Positions 33,172-42,548 of a stretch of 64,000 nt of DNA are shown here, piece by piece. How positions within the stretch are numbered: position 1 is the stretch's first letter; every line of letters starts with the position of its first letter. A program made the translations under genes and the position numbers. Under the pieces are notes generated by a model. It was not told the DNA's origin and did not search any database. It saw only the letters and a list, made by a program, of their open reading frames with translations. Source of the DNA: CALKZN01 sp050633585 (GTDB lineage Bacteria > Pseudomonadota > Gammaproteobacteria > Arenicellales > Arenicellaceae). The DNA lies in NCBI GenBank assembly GCA_050633585.1, contig JBOEGT010000015.1, forward strand, positions 1 to 64,000, in the 5' to 3' direction.

Positions 33172-33915
33172 ATGGCAGGTCATAGTAAGTGGGCTAATAT
33201 TAAGCATCGTAAAGCGGCCCAAGATGCTAAGCGCGGTAAAGTGTTTACCCGTTTTATTCGTGAAATCACTGTTGCTGCTCGCGAAGGTGGTGGAGATGTT
33301 GAGGCAAATCCACGGTTACGTCTTGTAGTTGACAAGGCGTTGGGCGCTAATATGACCCGAGACACTATCGAAAGAGCCATTAAGCGTGGAACTGGAGATC
33401 TTGATGGTGTTAACTATGAGGAGATTGCTTATGAAGGTTATGCACCATCGGGTATTGCGGTGTTAGTGGAGTGCACAACAGACAATAAAAACCGAACAGT
33501 TGCCGAAGTGCGTCATGCATTTTCAAAATACGGTGGCAATTTAGGGACATCGGGCTCTGTGGCATATTTGTTTAATAAGATTGGTGAATTTTTTATGGCA
33601 GAAGGGGTGGATGAAGAAGCGGTCATGGATGTTGCTTTGGAAGCCGGTGCTGATGATATTGAAGCCGACGAAGGGATTGTAAAAATTACCTGCGCTCCTG
33701 AGGACTTTATTGCTTTAAATGAAGCATTGGAAGCGGCAGATATGAAGCCTGAATCATCAGAAGTTGTGCAACGAGCATCTTTAGAGGTTGAGTTGAGCGA
33801 TGATGATGCAGAAAAAGTCATGAAATTAATCGATGCACTCGAAGAGTTAGATGATGTGCAGGATGTGTTTAGTAATGCTAAATTTTCAGATAGCTTCTTG
33901 GAGCAGCAAGCTTAA
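33172..33915 (+). CDS. yebC: YebC/PmpR family DNA-binding regulatory protein
   Basis: The 247-residue protein starts at ATG 33172 with MAGHSKWANIKHRKAAQDAKRGK, the invariant family N-terminus; the open frame 84 bases earlier is not used. It has the three-domain YebC plan. Family members bind DNA, and recent work links them to resolving ribosome stalling at proline stretches. It lies 25 bases before ruvC, the usual gammaproteobacterial order yebC-ruvC-ruvA-ruvB. Confidence 0.96.
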   Translation: MAGHSKWANIKHRKAAQDAKRGKVFTRFIREITVAAREGGGDVEANPRLRLVVDKALGANMTRDTIERAIKRGTGDLDGVNYEEIAYEGYAPSGIAVLVECTTDNKNRTVAEVRHAFSKYGGNLGTSGSVAYLFNKIGEFFMAEGVDEEAVMDVALEAGADDIEADEGIVKITCAPEDFIALNEALEAADMKPESSEVVQRASLEVELSDDDAEKVMKLIDALEELDDVQDVFSNAKFSDSFLEQQA

Positions 33916-33940
33916 GTGCTTGTGATGCGGTTTTTATAGT

Positions 33941-34459
33941 ATGCGTGTTCTAGGTATTGATCCAGGTTCTCAGATTATGGGAGTTGGTATTCTAGATGCT
34001 GAAGGGAATGCAACCACGCATGTTTTTTCAGAATCTCTACGCTTACCAAAGGGAGAGTTGCCGCCTCGTTTAGGGCGTATTTTTCAGCGACTTGATGAAT
34101 TGATTGCGGAATTTAAGCCGGACTTGATGGCTATTGAGAAAGTATTTCTTGCTAAAAATCCGCAAGCGGCTTTAACGTTGGGGCATGCTCGCGGAGCGGC
34201 AATTTTGGCTGGAGTCAATGCAGGTTTGTCGGTTAGCGAGTATAGTGCGACACAGATTAAGAAAACGATTGTTGGGCGTGGCAGAGCTGACAAATCTCAA
34301 GTTCAGCACATGGTTCGAGTGTTGTTGAATTTAAGATCGGTGCCAGAAGTTGATGAGTCCGATGCGTTGGCGTGTGCAATTTGCCATGTTCATCATCAGC
34401 ATTCCGCGCAGCTTTTAGAAAAGCAAGCGGATTTGGCATCTAGGATGAAATTTCAATAG
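33941..34459 (+). CDS. ruvC: Crossover junction endodeoxyribonuclease RuvC
   Basis: The 172-residue Holliday-junction resolvase has the four catalytic acids of the family at D7, E66, D138 and D141, in LGIDPGS, MAIEKVF and VDESDALACA. It cuts junctions that RuvAB has migrated. It is part of the ruvCAB operon with ruvA 10 bases downstream. Confidence 0.97.
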   Translation: MRVLGIDPGSQIMGVGILDAEGNATTHVFSESLRLPKGELPPRLGRIFQRLDELIAEFKPDLMAIEKVFLAKNPQAALTLGHARGAAILAGVNAGLSVSEYSATQIKKTIVGRGRADKSQVQHMVRVLLNLRSVPEVDESDALACAICHVHHQHSAQLLEKQADLASRMKFQ

Positions 34460-34469
34460 GTAATAATGA

Positions 34470-35066
34470 ATGATTGCATGGCTTGAAGGTGTTTTATTAA
34501 GTGCAAAGCCACCCGTTGTGGTGCTGAATGTGGGTGGCGTTGGGTATGAATTAGAAGTGCCGATGCCGACTATTTATGCATTGCCCAAAATAGGCGATAG
34601 GCTTCATTTGTTCGTGCATATGGTTGTGCGCGAGGATGCTCAGCTGCTTTATGGCTTCTCTGAGCTGCAAAATCGCGATGTGTTTCGTGAGTTGTTGAAA
34701 ATTTCAGGGGTCGGGCCAAAAGTGGCGCTGGCCATTTTATCGACATTTTCTTCAAAAGATTTTTTTGATTGTATTGCGAGTGAAGATGTTGCTCAGCTAG
34801 TCGCCGTCCCGGGTATTGGCAAAAAAACAGCTGAACGATTGATGGTTGAGATGAAAAATCGCTTTGCTGATCAAATGTCTGAAGTCGATGTGCAAGACTT
34901 TTCGTCAGGGCGTTCTGCTAAGCAAGATGCCGTTGATGCATTGCAAACCTTGGGTTATAAACAGGTGGACGTGCTGCGTGCATTAAAAGGGATTGATACG
35001 GCCCAAATGAGTAGTGAGCAAATGATTAAAGCCGGATTGCAGGTATTATCTGGTCGAGTGCTCTAA
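34470..35066 (+). CDS. ruvA: Holliday junction DNA helicase subunit RuvA
   Basis: The 198-residue protein has the N-terminal OB fold, two helix-hairpin-helix motifs (ISGVGPKVALAIL; VPGIGKKTAERLM) that bind junction DNA, and the C-terminal RuvB-contact domain (AVDALQTLGYKQ). RuvA tetramers hold the junction flat. ATG 34470 has AGGTAA upstream; an ATG 4 bases earlier is out of frame. Confidence 0.97.
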   Translation: MIAWLEGVLLSAKPPVVVLNVGGVGYELEVPMPTIYALPKIGDRLHLFVHMVVREDAQLLYGFSELQNRDVFRELLKISGVGPKVALAILSTFSSKDFFDCIASEDVAQLVAVPGIGKKTAERLMVEMKNRFADQMSEVDVQDFSSGRSAKQDAVDALQTLGYKQVDVLRALKGIDTAQMSSEQMIKAGLQVLSGRVL

Positions 35067-35110
35067 GGTGATAGGCTTTAGATTTTACAGAACGAAAATG
35101 AAAATGAAAT

Positions 35111-36208
35111 ATGTCAGACTGGGATGACCTAAATGATGATTTTGCGGGCGAACGGCCTATTGCTGCGCAATCAATGTCAAATTCTGAAGAGACATTTGAT
35201 AGGGCATTGCGCCCAGAAAAATTGGCGGATTTTGTCGGGCAGCCTAAGCTTCGCGAGCAATTGGAAATTTTTGTTCAGGCAGCAGTAGATCGCAAAGAAG
35301 CATTGGACCATGTTTTATTTTTTGGCCCTCCCGGCTTAGGTAAAACGACATTATCAAATATCATTGCAAGTGAGTTAGGTGTCAAAATGCGCCAAACATC
35401 AGGGCCTGTGCTGGAGCGTGCGGGAGATTTGGCGGCAGTGTTGACTAATTTAGAGCCACATGATGTTTTGTTTATTGATGAGATTCATCGTTTAAGTCCT
35501 GTTGTTGAGGAAATTCTTTATCCTGCGATGGAAGATTTTGAGATAGATATTGTTATCGGCGAAGGGCCTGCAGCGAGAACCGTTAAGCTTTCATTGCCTC
35601 CTTTTACGTTGGTAGGCGCGACGACAAGGGCGGGTTTGTTAACGTCACCATTGCGGGATCGTTTTGGTATTGTTCAGCGCCTGGAATACTATAACGTTGA
35701 TGATTTGTCACGTATCGTAGCGCGCTCAGCCAATATCTTAAAACTAGAAGCGGATGCTGATGGCGTTGCAACGATTGCAAAGCGTTCCCGCGGCACTCCG
35801 CGTATTGCTAATCGCTTGCTTCGAAGAGTAAGAGATTATGCTCAAGTGAAAGGGGATGGGGTGATTAGTGATCAAATTGCTGTTCATGCTTTAGATATGT
35901 TGGAAGTTGATGCGAATGGTTTGGATACGCTGGATCGACAGTTGTTGTTTGCGATTATGGAAAAGTTTGATGGTGGTCCTGTTGGTGTTGAAAGTCTTGC
36001 GGCGGCAGTGGGAGAAGAGCGCGGTACGATAGAGGATGTGATTGAGCCCTATTTGATTCAACAGGGTTTTATGATGCGCACGCCGCGTGGGCGTATGGTA
36101 ACCAAGCGTTGTTGGGGGCATTTTGGTATTAATATGCCTGATAAACTCAAAGATGAACAAAGTCGAAAGTTTAGTCAATCATCTATGTTTGATCAGGGGG
36201 AAGGATGA
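35111..36208 (+). CDS. ruvB: Holliday junction branch migration ATPase RuvB
   Basis: The 365-residue AAA+ motor has Walker A FGPPGLGKTTLSNI, Walker B LFIDEIHRL, sensor I GATTRAGLL and sensor II/arginine finger segment RGTPRIANRLLRR, with the C-terminal winged helix (YLIQQGFMMRTPRGR). It drives branch migration with RuvA. Its N-terminal 30 residues are longer and acidic. Its stop overlaps ybgC by 4 bases. Confidence 0.97.
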   Translation: MSDWDDLNDDFAGERPIAAQSMSNSEETFDRALRPEKLADFVGQPKLREQLEIFVQAAVDRKEALDHVLFFGPPGLGKTTLSNIIASELGVKMRQTSGPVLERAGDLAAVLTNLEPHDVLFIDEIHRLSPVVEEILYPAMEDFEIDIVIGEGPAARTVKLSLPPFTLVGATTRAGLLTSPLRDRFGIVQRLEYYNVDDLSRIVARSANILKLEADADGVATIAKRSRGTPRIANRLLRRVRDYAQVKGDGVISDQIAVHALDMLEVDANGLDTLDRQLLFAIMEKFDGGPVGVESLAAAVGEERGTIEDVIEPYLIQQGFMMRTPRGRMVTKRCWGHFGINMPDKLKDEQSRKFSQSSMFDQGEG

Positions 36209-36630
36209 CGGCAGTATTTCAATTTCCTGTGAGAGTTTATTATGAAGATACTGATGCTGGTGGTGTGGTTTATCATGCCAATTATCTGAAATTCATGGAA
36301 AGAGCACGGTCAGAGTTTTTGATAGATAAAGGTTGTGGTGTCGTGGATTGTGAAGAAAAATACGGCACTATTTTTGTCGTGCGTCATGTGGATTTAGATT
36401 TTATTCAACCCGCTCGTTTAGGAGAGAGTTTAATCGTCGATGTCCAAGTTATAAAGCTTGGTAAGGTTGCGATGATCATGAAACAGTCTGTTTACAATGC
36501 AGAGGGCTTGTTAATTTGCTCAGCACTGGTAAAGTTGGGAGCTATTAGTAAATCCTCAGATGGCTCTTATTCATTGAGTCCTATGCCTGAAGAGCTTCTT
36601 GCTCTGTTATCGACTGACACATCAAGTTGA
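36205..36630 (+). CDS. ybgC: Tol-Pal system-associated acyl-CoA thioesterase
   Basis: The 141-residue hot-dog-fold thioesterase has the family motif YYEDTDAGGVVYHANYLKFMERAR with the catalytic Asp in DTDAGG. YbgC hydrolyses acyl-CoA or acyl-ACP and is the first gene of the Tol-Pal operon in most gammaproteobacteria. It is translationally coupled to ruvB through an ATGA overlap. Confidence 0.95.
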   Translation: MTAVFQFPVRVYYEDTDAGGVVYHANYLKFMERARSEFLIDKGCGVVDCEEKYGTIFVVRHVDLDFIQPARLGESLIVDVQVIKLGKVAMIMKQSVYNAEGLLICSALVKLGAISKSSDGSYSLSPMPEELLALLSTDTSS

Positions 36631-36707
36631 GATGTCGTCATTTGATCATATAGTGAGTGTAATATCAGACGATTGAATACAAATAATCAAATTAAGAAGA
36701 GTTATAT

Positions 36708-37442
36708 ATGACTGAAAAAGTTGTGCAGTCTGGAGAAGTGATTTCTCAAGCGGCTGGGGCGCACTCAATGTCGGTGCTGTCATTGATTTTAGATGCTAGT
36801 TGGGTGGTTCAATTAGTTATGTTGATTTTGATGTTGGCGCTATTTTTTACTTGCTATATCATCGTATTGAAATGGCGTTCATTAGGACGTGAAGCTAGGC
36901 TTGCAAAGCAGTTTGAACGCGAATTTTGGGCTGGCGGCAGCATGGAAAAACTCTATGAAAGCTGGGGTCCTGGAAATAAAAAAAGCTGTGGCATGAGTGA
37001 GCTATTTACTGCAGGCTATCGAGAATATTTACGCTTATTGCAAACAGGTTTTGTAAATTCCAATGATGTGTTGGATGCCGTTAATCGCGCAATGAAGGTT
37101 GAACTAGGCAGAGAGATCGATCATTTAGAATCACATATTCCTTTTTTAGCGACAGTCGGTTCAATTAGCCCTTATATTGGCCTGTTTGGGACGGTTATTG
37201 GAATTATGAACTCATTTATTGGGTTAGGGCAGTCGACTCAGCAAGCGACTATTGCTACGGTGGCTCCTGGAATAGCGGAAGCACTAATTGCAACGGCGAT
37301 GGGTCTAATGGCGGCAATTCCAGCAGTCGTCGCATACAACCGATACTCTCATAATGTTGAGCGTTTGGTGGGGCAATATGAAATTTTCACCGAAGAGTTT
37401 TTGAGTATTGTGAATCGCCAGATTGCGAGCGATAAGGACTAG
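36708..37442 (+). CDS. tolQ: Tol-Pal system protein TolQ
   Basis: The 244-residue inner-membrane protein has three membrane segments; the last two include LATVGSISPYIGLFGTVIGIMNSF and EALIATAMGLMAAIPAVVAYN, the conserved MotA/TolQ/ExbB core. With TolR it forms the proton channel that energises TolA during cell division. The spacing to tolR is 16 bases. Confidence 0.96.
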   Translation: MTEKVVQSGEVISQAAGAHSMSVLSLILDASWVVQLVMLILMLALFFTCYIIVLKWRSLGREARLAKQFEREFWAGGSMEKLYESWGPGNKKSCGMSELFTAGYREYLRLLQTGFVNSNDVLDAVNRAMKVELGREIDHLESHIPFLATVGSISPYIGLFGTVIGIMNSFIGLGQSTQQATIATVAPGIAEALIATAMGLMAAIPAVVAYNRYSHNVERLVGQYEIFTEEFLSIVNRQIASDKD

Positions 37443-37458
37443 AGCGAGAAAAGTTAAT

Positions 37459-37881
37459 ATGTCACGTTATCGCAATAGACGTAATAAGCCCATGGCAAGC
37501 ATTAATGTGGTGCCCTATATCGATGTGATGTTGGTATTGTTGATTATTTTTATGGTCACAGCCCCATTGCTGACTGAGGGGGTGAAAGTGGAGCTGCCGA
37601 AAACAACGAGCAAGCCAATTGACACGCCTGAAGATGCGCCAGAGCCTTTTTTATTGACGGTAGATAAAGACGGTAACTATTACGTTAATGAAGAGAAAAA
37701 GCCGAAAACACCTGAGGAAATTAAGCGCTACGTGAAAGGCTTGCTTTTGGCTAAGCCAAACACCATTTTCTTGGTGAAAGGTGATAAGAATGTTATTTAT
37801 AATGAAGTCATGCAGGCATTGAACTTGTTACGAGAGTCTAGCGTTGAAAATGTTAGCTTAGTGACGGACCCATTGAATTAA
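37459..37881 (+). CDS. tolR: Tol-Pal system protein TolR
   Basis: The 140-residue ExbD/TolR protein starts at ATG 37459 (MSRYRNRRNKPMASINVVPYIDVM); the frame open from 37423 inside tolQ is not used. Its single membrane segment contains the proton-path Asp in YIDVMLVLLIIF. The periplasmic domain follows (VELPKTTSKPI...). Confidence 0.95.
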   Translation: MSRYRNRRNKPMASINVVPYIDVMLVLLIIFMVTAPLLTEGVKVELPKTTSKPIDTPEDAPEPFLLTVDKDGNYYVNEEKKPKTPEEIKRYVKGLLLAKPNTIFLVKGDKNVIYNEVMQALNLLRESSVENVSLVTDPLN

Positions 37882-37920
37882 ATCAGCTCCATGCTTATAT
37901 AGTGTATACAGAAGTATTTT

Positions 37921-38796
37921 ATGTCTAGAAGAAAAAATAGAGTGGGTGTTTTTGATCGTGCAATTGCGCTGACTGTTGCGGTCATAGTGTTTGGTGGGTT
38001 TGCTGCTTTTTTGTGGACAAGCACGCAAGAGTCTGAGGAGCGCGAAGTGGTGCAGGCATTTGATGCAAAAGAAATTGCGACGATTGCAGCCTCAACTGTC
38101 ACTGAGTCTGAAATTCAAAAACAAAAAGATAAGATACTCAAAAAGGATAGAGAAAAAAAACTGAAAGAAAAGCAACGCCAAGAGAAAGAGAAAAAGAAGC
38201 TTGATGACTTAAAAAAGAAGCAAGCTAAAGAAGAGCAGCGCTTAAAAGAGTTAAAAGCTCAACAAGAAAAAGAAAAGCAAGCCATTGCTTTGCGCAAAAA
38301 GAAGGCGGCTGACGAAGAAAAAAAACGTAAAAAGAAAGAAGCGGCTGATAAGAAACGAAAAGCAGCAGAAAAGAAAAAACGTGAAGCAGAGGCCGCGGCA
38401 GAGCAAAAAAAACAAGCTGAGGCGGATGCTAAGCAAGCAAAGGCAGATGCATTGCAAGCTGAAATTGATGCCGAAAGAAAAAAGGCATTAGCAGAAAGAT
38501 CTGCTAGAAATTCTACTACGCTAAGGAATCGCTATGCGAGCTTGATAAAAGCAAAGTTAGAGTCTAATTTAATTGCACCGATTGGTTCACGCCCTACTCA
38601 GGTGCCAGTTGTTAATATTCAGTTAGATGACTCCGGTAATGTGCTTTCAACTCGTATTGTTACTAGTAGTGGTGATTTTGGTTACGATCAAGCTGTCTTA
38701 GCTGCAGTGGGAAAGTCTAGCCCATTGCCTTTACCAAAAGATGCTCCAGAGGTTCGCAGGGAGCTACAAAACTTTGATTTACGTGTGAACCTTTAA
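37921..38796 (+). CDS. tolA: Tol-Pal system protein TolA
   Basis: The 291-residue protein has an N-terminal membrane segment (about 16-36), a long Lys/Glu/Ala helical domain (about 60-200) that spans the periplasm, and a TonB-like C-terminal domain (YASLIKAKLESNLIAP...). It links TolQR to TolB and Pal. The helical part is shorter than in E. coli. Confidence 0.93.
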   Translation: MSRRKNRVGVFDRAIALTVAVIVFGGFAAFLWTSTQESEEREVVQAFDAKEIATIAASTVTESEIQKQKDKILKKDREKKLKEKQRQEKEKKKLDDLKKKQAKEEQRLKELKAQQEKEKQAIALRKKKAADEEKKRKKKEAADKKRKAAEKKKREAEAAAEQKKQAEADAKQAKADALQAEIDAERKKALAERSARNSTTLRNRYASLIKAKLESNLIAPIGSRPTQVPVVNIQLDDSGNVLSTRIVTSSGDFGYDQAVLAAVGKSSPLPLPKDAPEVRRELQNFDLRVNL

Positions 38797-38838
38797 GAAA
38801 TGTCTATTGGCTAGAAGATAAATAATCGCGACTTAACT

Positions 38839-40119
38839 ATGAATAAAATAATTTTAAAAACCTTTATTGCTTTTGCAGTGATTTTAATAAGTCAAATTTC
38901 TATTGCACAGAATAATAAAGTGATCATTGAGATTGATCCAGGGAAAGAAAGGAAAGCAATTCCAGTTGCCATTGTGCCATTTGCTGGTTCGCAAGGCTTG
39001 CCACACAATATTCATGAAATTGTGGCGAATGATTTACGTATGTCGGGTAAGTTTGAGCCATTAAGTGCGGACCGGTTTTTAGCATTGCCAAGTCGCGAAG
39101 AAGATGTGCAATTTAAAGATTGGCGAACGATTGGTGTTGAATTGTTAGCCATAGGTCAGGTTACACCGATTGGTGGTCAAAACTATCAAGTCACTTTTTT
39201 GCTTTATGATGTGGCTCAACAAACCCGGATAGGTGGCTATCGTTATAATGTAACGGCAGGAGGTGTTCGTAATGTGGCTCACCAGATTAGTAATTATATT
39301 TACCAGAAACGTACCGGTCGAGAAGGTGTGTTTACCAGTAAAATTGCTTTTATTAAGCGAGCTGGGAAGCAATCTCAGTTACAAGTGGCTGATTGGGATG
39401 GTTTTGGCGCGCAAACGGTAGTTACGTCAAATGACCCAGTATTTTCTCCTGAGTGGTCAGCGGATGGCTCAAAAATCGCGTTTGTGACAATTCAAAAAGG
39501 TCGTTCTTTGATCAAGGTGATTGAGTTGTCAAGCGGGCGTATCAGTACCTTAGTGAATTCATCTAGAGGGTTTAATAGTGCGCCGTCATGGTCGCCTGAT
39601 GGGAAAAAATTAGCTTTCGCATCTTCCCGGTCAGGGAACTCGGAAATTTATGTGTTTGATTTTGCTTCAAAAAGTACGCGTAAAATTACCAATCATTGGG
39701 GTATTGATACGGAGCCAGCATGGACAAGTGATGGCGGTTCCGTAATATTTACCTCAGGGCGTTCAGGTAAGGCTAATATCTACGAAGTCAGTGCTTTTGG
39801 CGGTGAGGCGAGGCGTATCACTTTCACGGGCAAAGAAAATGGCGATGCAGATGTTTCTCCCGATGGTCAGAACGTTGTTGTTGTGCGTGATGGCGGTATA
39901 GCGATGTTAAATCGTAATGGTCAATTAGTGAGAACTTTGTATGCGTCAGGTTTTGATGAATCTCCTAGTTTTTCGGCAAATGGAGATATGGTTTTGTTTG
40001 GCATAAAACAAGGCTATAATGGCAGCCTAGTTGTTTCATCTGCTGATGGCCGAGCCAAGCAAACATTGAATGCATTATCCGGTAATGTACAAGATGCTGT
40101 TTGGTCACCCAATAAATAA
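38839..40119 (+). CDS. tolB: Tol-Pal system beta-propeller protein TolB
   Basis: The 426-residue periplasmic protein has a signal peptide (ends IAQ-NN), an N-terminal alpha/beta domain and a six-bladed propeller with repeated motifs such as PEWSADGSKIAF, PSWSPDGKKLAF and PAWTSDGGSVIF. It binds Pal and TolA. The gene order tolQRAB-pal is complete. Confidence 0.95.
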   Translation: MNKIILKTFIAFAVILISQISIAQNNKVIIEIDPGKERKAIPVAIVPFAGSQGLPHNIHEIVANDLRMSGKFEPLSADRFLALPSREEDVQFKDWRTIGVELLAIGQVTPIGGQNYQVTFLLYDVAQQTRIGGYRYNVTAGGVRNVAHQISNYIYQKRTGREGVFTSKIAFIKRAGKQSQLQVADWDGFGAQTVVTSNDPVFSPEWSADGSKIAFVTIQKGRSLIKVIELSSGRISTLVNSSRGFNSAPSWSPDGKKLAFASSRSGNSEIYVFDFASKSTRKITNHWGIDTEPAWTSDGGSVIFTSGRSGKANIYEVSAFGGEARRITFTGKENGDADVSPDGQNVVVVRDGGIAMLNRNGQLVRTLYASGFDESPSFSANGDMVLFGIKQGYNGSLVVSSADGRAKQTLNALSGNVQDAVWSPNK

Positions 40120-40189
40120 TCATTTACATGGTTGCAAATTGCGCTAATTCAGTTTTTAAAGTTAATTATATATTTTGGAGTAATAAAAA

Positions 40190-40723
40190 ATGTTTCGTAA
40201 AACAAGCCTACTAATAACCCTAGCAATGATGTTGTTCATCACAGCATGTGCAGGTACGAAAAAAGAGCAAGTCACTGAGAGTAGTGGTGCTTCACAACAA
40301 GGTTCTGGTGCAGGTAGTGAGGTAGATCCTACAAATGCATGGGGTACTGGCTATACACTTGATCAGTTACGCGCGTTAGGTATTGATAAGAACCCTCTAG
40401 AATATGACACAGTTTATTTTGAGTATGATAGTTCTCAAATCGATGAGCGCTCTCAAATCATCATTGCAGCTCATGCAAAAAGCTTGGCGGCAAAATCAGG
40501 CGTTAATGTTGTGCTTGAAGGTCACACCGATGAGCGTGGTACGCGTGAATATAACTTGGCATTAGGTGAGCGTCGTGCGGCGTCTGTTCAGAACTTGATG
40601 TCGACACTGGGTGCCGGAAGTAATTCACTTTCTTCTGTGACTTATGGTGAAGAGCGTCCGGTTTCTTTGACACAGGATGAGCAATCTTGGCAAGCTAATC
40701 GCCGAGTGCAAATTCTTTACTAA
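40190..40723 (+). CDS. pal: Peptidoglycan-associated lipoprotein Pal
   Basis: The 177-residue lipoprotein has the lipobox ITAC (Cys about residue 20) and an OmpA-like peptidoglycan-binding domain with VYFEYDSSQID and EGHTDERGTREYNLALGERRA. The Asp and Arg in the TDERGT..N...GERRA block bind meso-diaminopimelate. It anchors the outer membrane to the wall and is the acceptor of TolB. Confidence 0.96.
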   Translation: MFRKTSLLITLAMMLFITACAGTKKEQVTESSGASQQGSGAGSEVDPTNAWGTGYTLDQLRALGIDKNPLEYDTVYFEYDSSQIDERSQIIIAAHAKSLAAKSGVNVVLEGHTDERGTREYNLALGERRAASVQNLMSTLGAGSNSLSSVTYGEERPVSLTQDEQSWQANRRVQILY

Positions 40724-40773
40724 GCAATTGCTTAGTGTCAGTTTACAATAATTATTGATTAGTGAAAGTGAGC

Positions 40774-41856
40774 ATGCTTGTCCACAAGAAACTAGCCGTA
40801 AGGGTCGCATTTGTTGCGGCCCTTGCCTTTAGTGAGTCGCTTATAGCGCAGAGTGTTGGTGGCGTTATTAAAGGAACGTCCGTACAACAAACTCAATCCC
40901 AACTAGGTAATTCTCAGCCAATTAATCAAAATGGCCGATTATTGCTGGAGTTACAGTCGATGCGTGAAGAGCTTGCGGCACTGAGAAATCAGGTTGAGCA
41001 GCAAGGGTTTCAATTGCGACAGTTACAAGGTGGGCAAACGGGGGCTTCAGTGAATGCTTCGGGTTATAATACCGGCTCTTCTTCAGGATATAACGCTTCA
41101 TCTGCGCCTGTTGGAGAGTTGCCAGGTTCGCAGTCTCAGCAACAGTATGCTCCAGCTAATACGCCTTCGGCGCAAGCGTCTAATCAAATAGTGCAGCCAA
41201 GCAGCGTGCCGGCGAATGGTGTGCAATTTCCGTTGTTGCCACAAGATCAAAGCTCGCTTCAGGCGGGCCAAGTTCAGCAACAAGCGCAACAATCGGCTAA
41301 CCCGCAGGCGGTTCCTCAGCTGGTGCCACAACAATCTGGCCAATCTAGTCAGCAGTTTGTTCAACAAGGCTCTCAGTTAGTGAGGTCTTCGGGGCAGAAT
41401 CAACCGGTGCAATCTGCTAACCAGCAATTAAGCCCTCAAGGAAAGCTTTTAGAAGAGGGTGATAGAGGAATTAAAACGAATTTAAAGGAGCTTGAGCTTT
41501 ATAATAAAGGGATTGATAAGTTAACGGCTCAAGATTACAAATCGGCAGCGAGTATTTTCTCTTCGCAGCTTCAGAACTTTCCTCGTGGAGAAAAAGCGGG
41601 TGATGGTTATTTTTGGTTGGCTGAAACATTCTATATTCTTGAGGATTTAGATAGTTCTGCAAAAAGTTATCAATCTTTGATTGATTTGTTTCCTCGGCAT
41701 GTCAGAACGCCAAAGGCTTTATACAAGCTGGTCGGTGTTCATCAAGAGCGAAGTGATTCTATTTCAGCAAAAATTGCGATGAATGTATTGGTGAAAAAAT
41801 ACCCAAACTCTGAAGAATCCAGTTTAGCAAAATCTCAATATTCAGCTCTTTTGTAG
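40774..41856 (+). CDS. cpoB: Cell division coordinator CpoB (YbgF)
   Basis: The 360-residue protein has a signal peptide (ends IAQ-SV), a short coiled coil (LLELQSMREELAALRNQVEQQ), an unusually long Gln/Ser/Ala/Pro-rich linker (about 95-235), and C-terminal TPR repeats (about 240-360, ...YFWLAETFYILEDLDSSAKSYQ). CpoB ties Tol-Pal constriction to PBP1B in E. coli. The GTG at 40762 is in frame, but ATG 40774 has GTGAG upstream and is preferred. The linker is far longer than in E. coli. Confidence 0.88.
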   Translation: MLVHKKLAVRVAFVAALAFSESLIAQSVGGVIKGTSVQQTQSQLGNSQPINQNGRLLLELQSMREELAALRNQVEQQGFQLRQLQGGQTGASVNASGYNTGSSSGYNASSAPVGELPGSQSQQQYAPANTPSAQASNQIVQPSSVPANGVQFPLLPQDQSSLQAGQVQQQAQQSANPQAVPQLVPQQSGQSSQQFVQQGSQLVRSSGQNQPVQSANQQLSPQGKLLEEGDRGIKTNLKELELYNKGIDKLTAQDYKSAASIFSSQLQNFPRGEKAGDGYFWLAETFYILEDLDSSAKSYQSLIDLFPRHVRTPKALYKLVGVHQERSDSISAKIAMNVLVKKYPNSEESSLAKSQYSALL

Positions 41857-41911
41857 GCTTTATTAGGGGTATTCCCTTGATGTTAAGGCTTTTTTAATCG
41901 AATAATTACAT

Positions 41912-42547
41912 ATGTTGCGCATTACAGAGATATTTTTCTCTCTTCAAGGTGAGGCTCGTTATTCGGGTATGCCAACCGTATTTATTCGTCTAACAGGTTG
42001 TCCCATGCGTTGTCGTTATTGTGATTCAGCCTATGCATTTCATGGTGGGGAAAAGCGAACTCTTGATGATATTGTGAGTGATGTGCAGCAGTATCAGGTT
42101 AAGCATATAACGGTGACAGGTGGTGAACCTTTGGCTCAACCAGAGTGTTTGACATTGTTAACGGTGTTGTGTGATTTAGGTTATGTGGTATCAATTGAGA
42201 CGGGAAATGCGATGAGCATCGCTAATGTTGATCCTAGAGTTCATGTTGTTTTGGATATTAAAACGCCCGAATCTGGAGAAGAGCCTAATAATCAGTATGA
42301 CAACTTGGCGTTGATTCAGGCTAAAGATCAATTAAAGTTTGTGATTTGCAGTCAAGCTGACTTTGAGTGGTCTCGAGATTTTGTATTGAAGCATGGTTTG
42401 CTTGAAAAGGTGGAGGTATTGTTTTCGCCTTCGGCAAATGATGTTAAGCCAGTAGATTTGGCTGAATGGATTTTGGCTGATCAATTATCGGTTCGCTTTC
42501 AAACGCAATTGCATAAGCAATTATGGGGTGATATTCCAGGTGTATGA
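41912..42547 (+). CDS. queE: 7-carboxy-7-deazaguanine synthase
   Basis: The 211-residue radical-SAM enzyme has the CxxxCxxC cluster motif in GCPMRCRYCDSAY and the FSLQGEARYSG and VTGGEPLAQ motifs. It contracts the pterin ring to form the deazaguanine precursor of queuosine. It directly precedes queC. Confidence 0.95.
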   Translation: MLRITEIFFSLQGEARYSGMPTVFIRLTGCPMRCRYCDSAYAFHGGEKRTLDDIVSDVQQYQVKHITVTGGEPLAQPECLTLLTVLCDLGYVVSIETGNAMSIANVDPRVHVVLDIKTPESGEEPNNQYDNLALIQAKDQLKFVICSQADFEWSRDFVLKHGLLEKVEVLFSPSANDVKPVDLAEWILADQLSVRFQTQLHKQLWGDIPGV

Positions 42548-42548
42548 T

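Noticed and set aside
41098..41367. Arg/Leu-rich minus-strand frame opposite cpoB
   Set aside because: It is the complement of the Gln/Ser-rich linker codons of cpoB, a compositional artefact.
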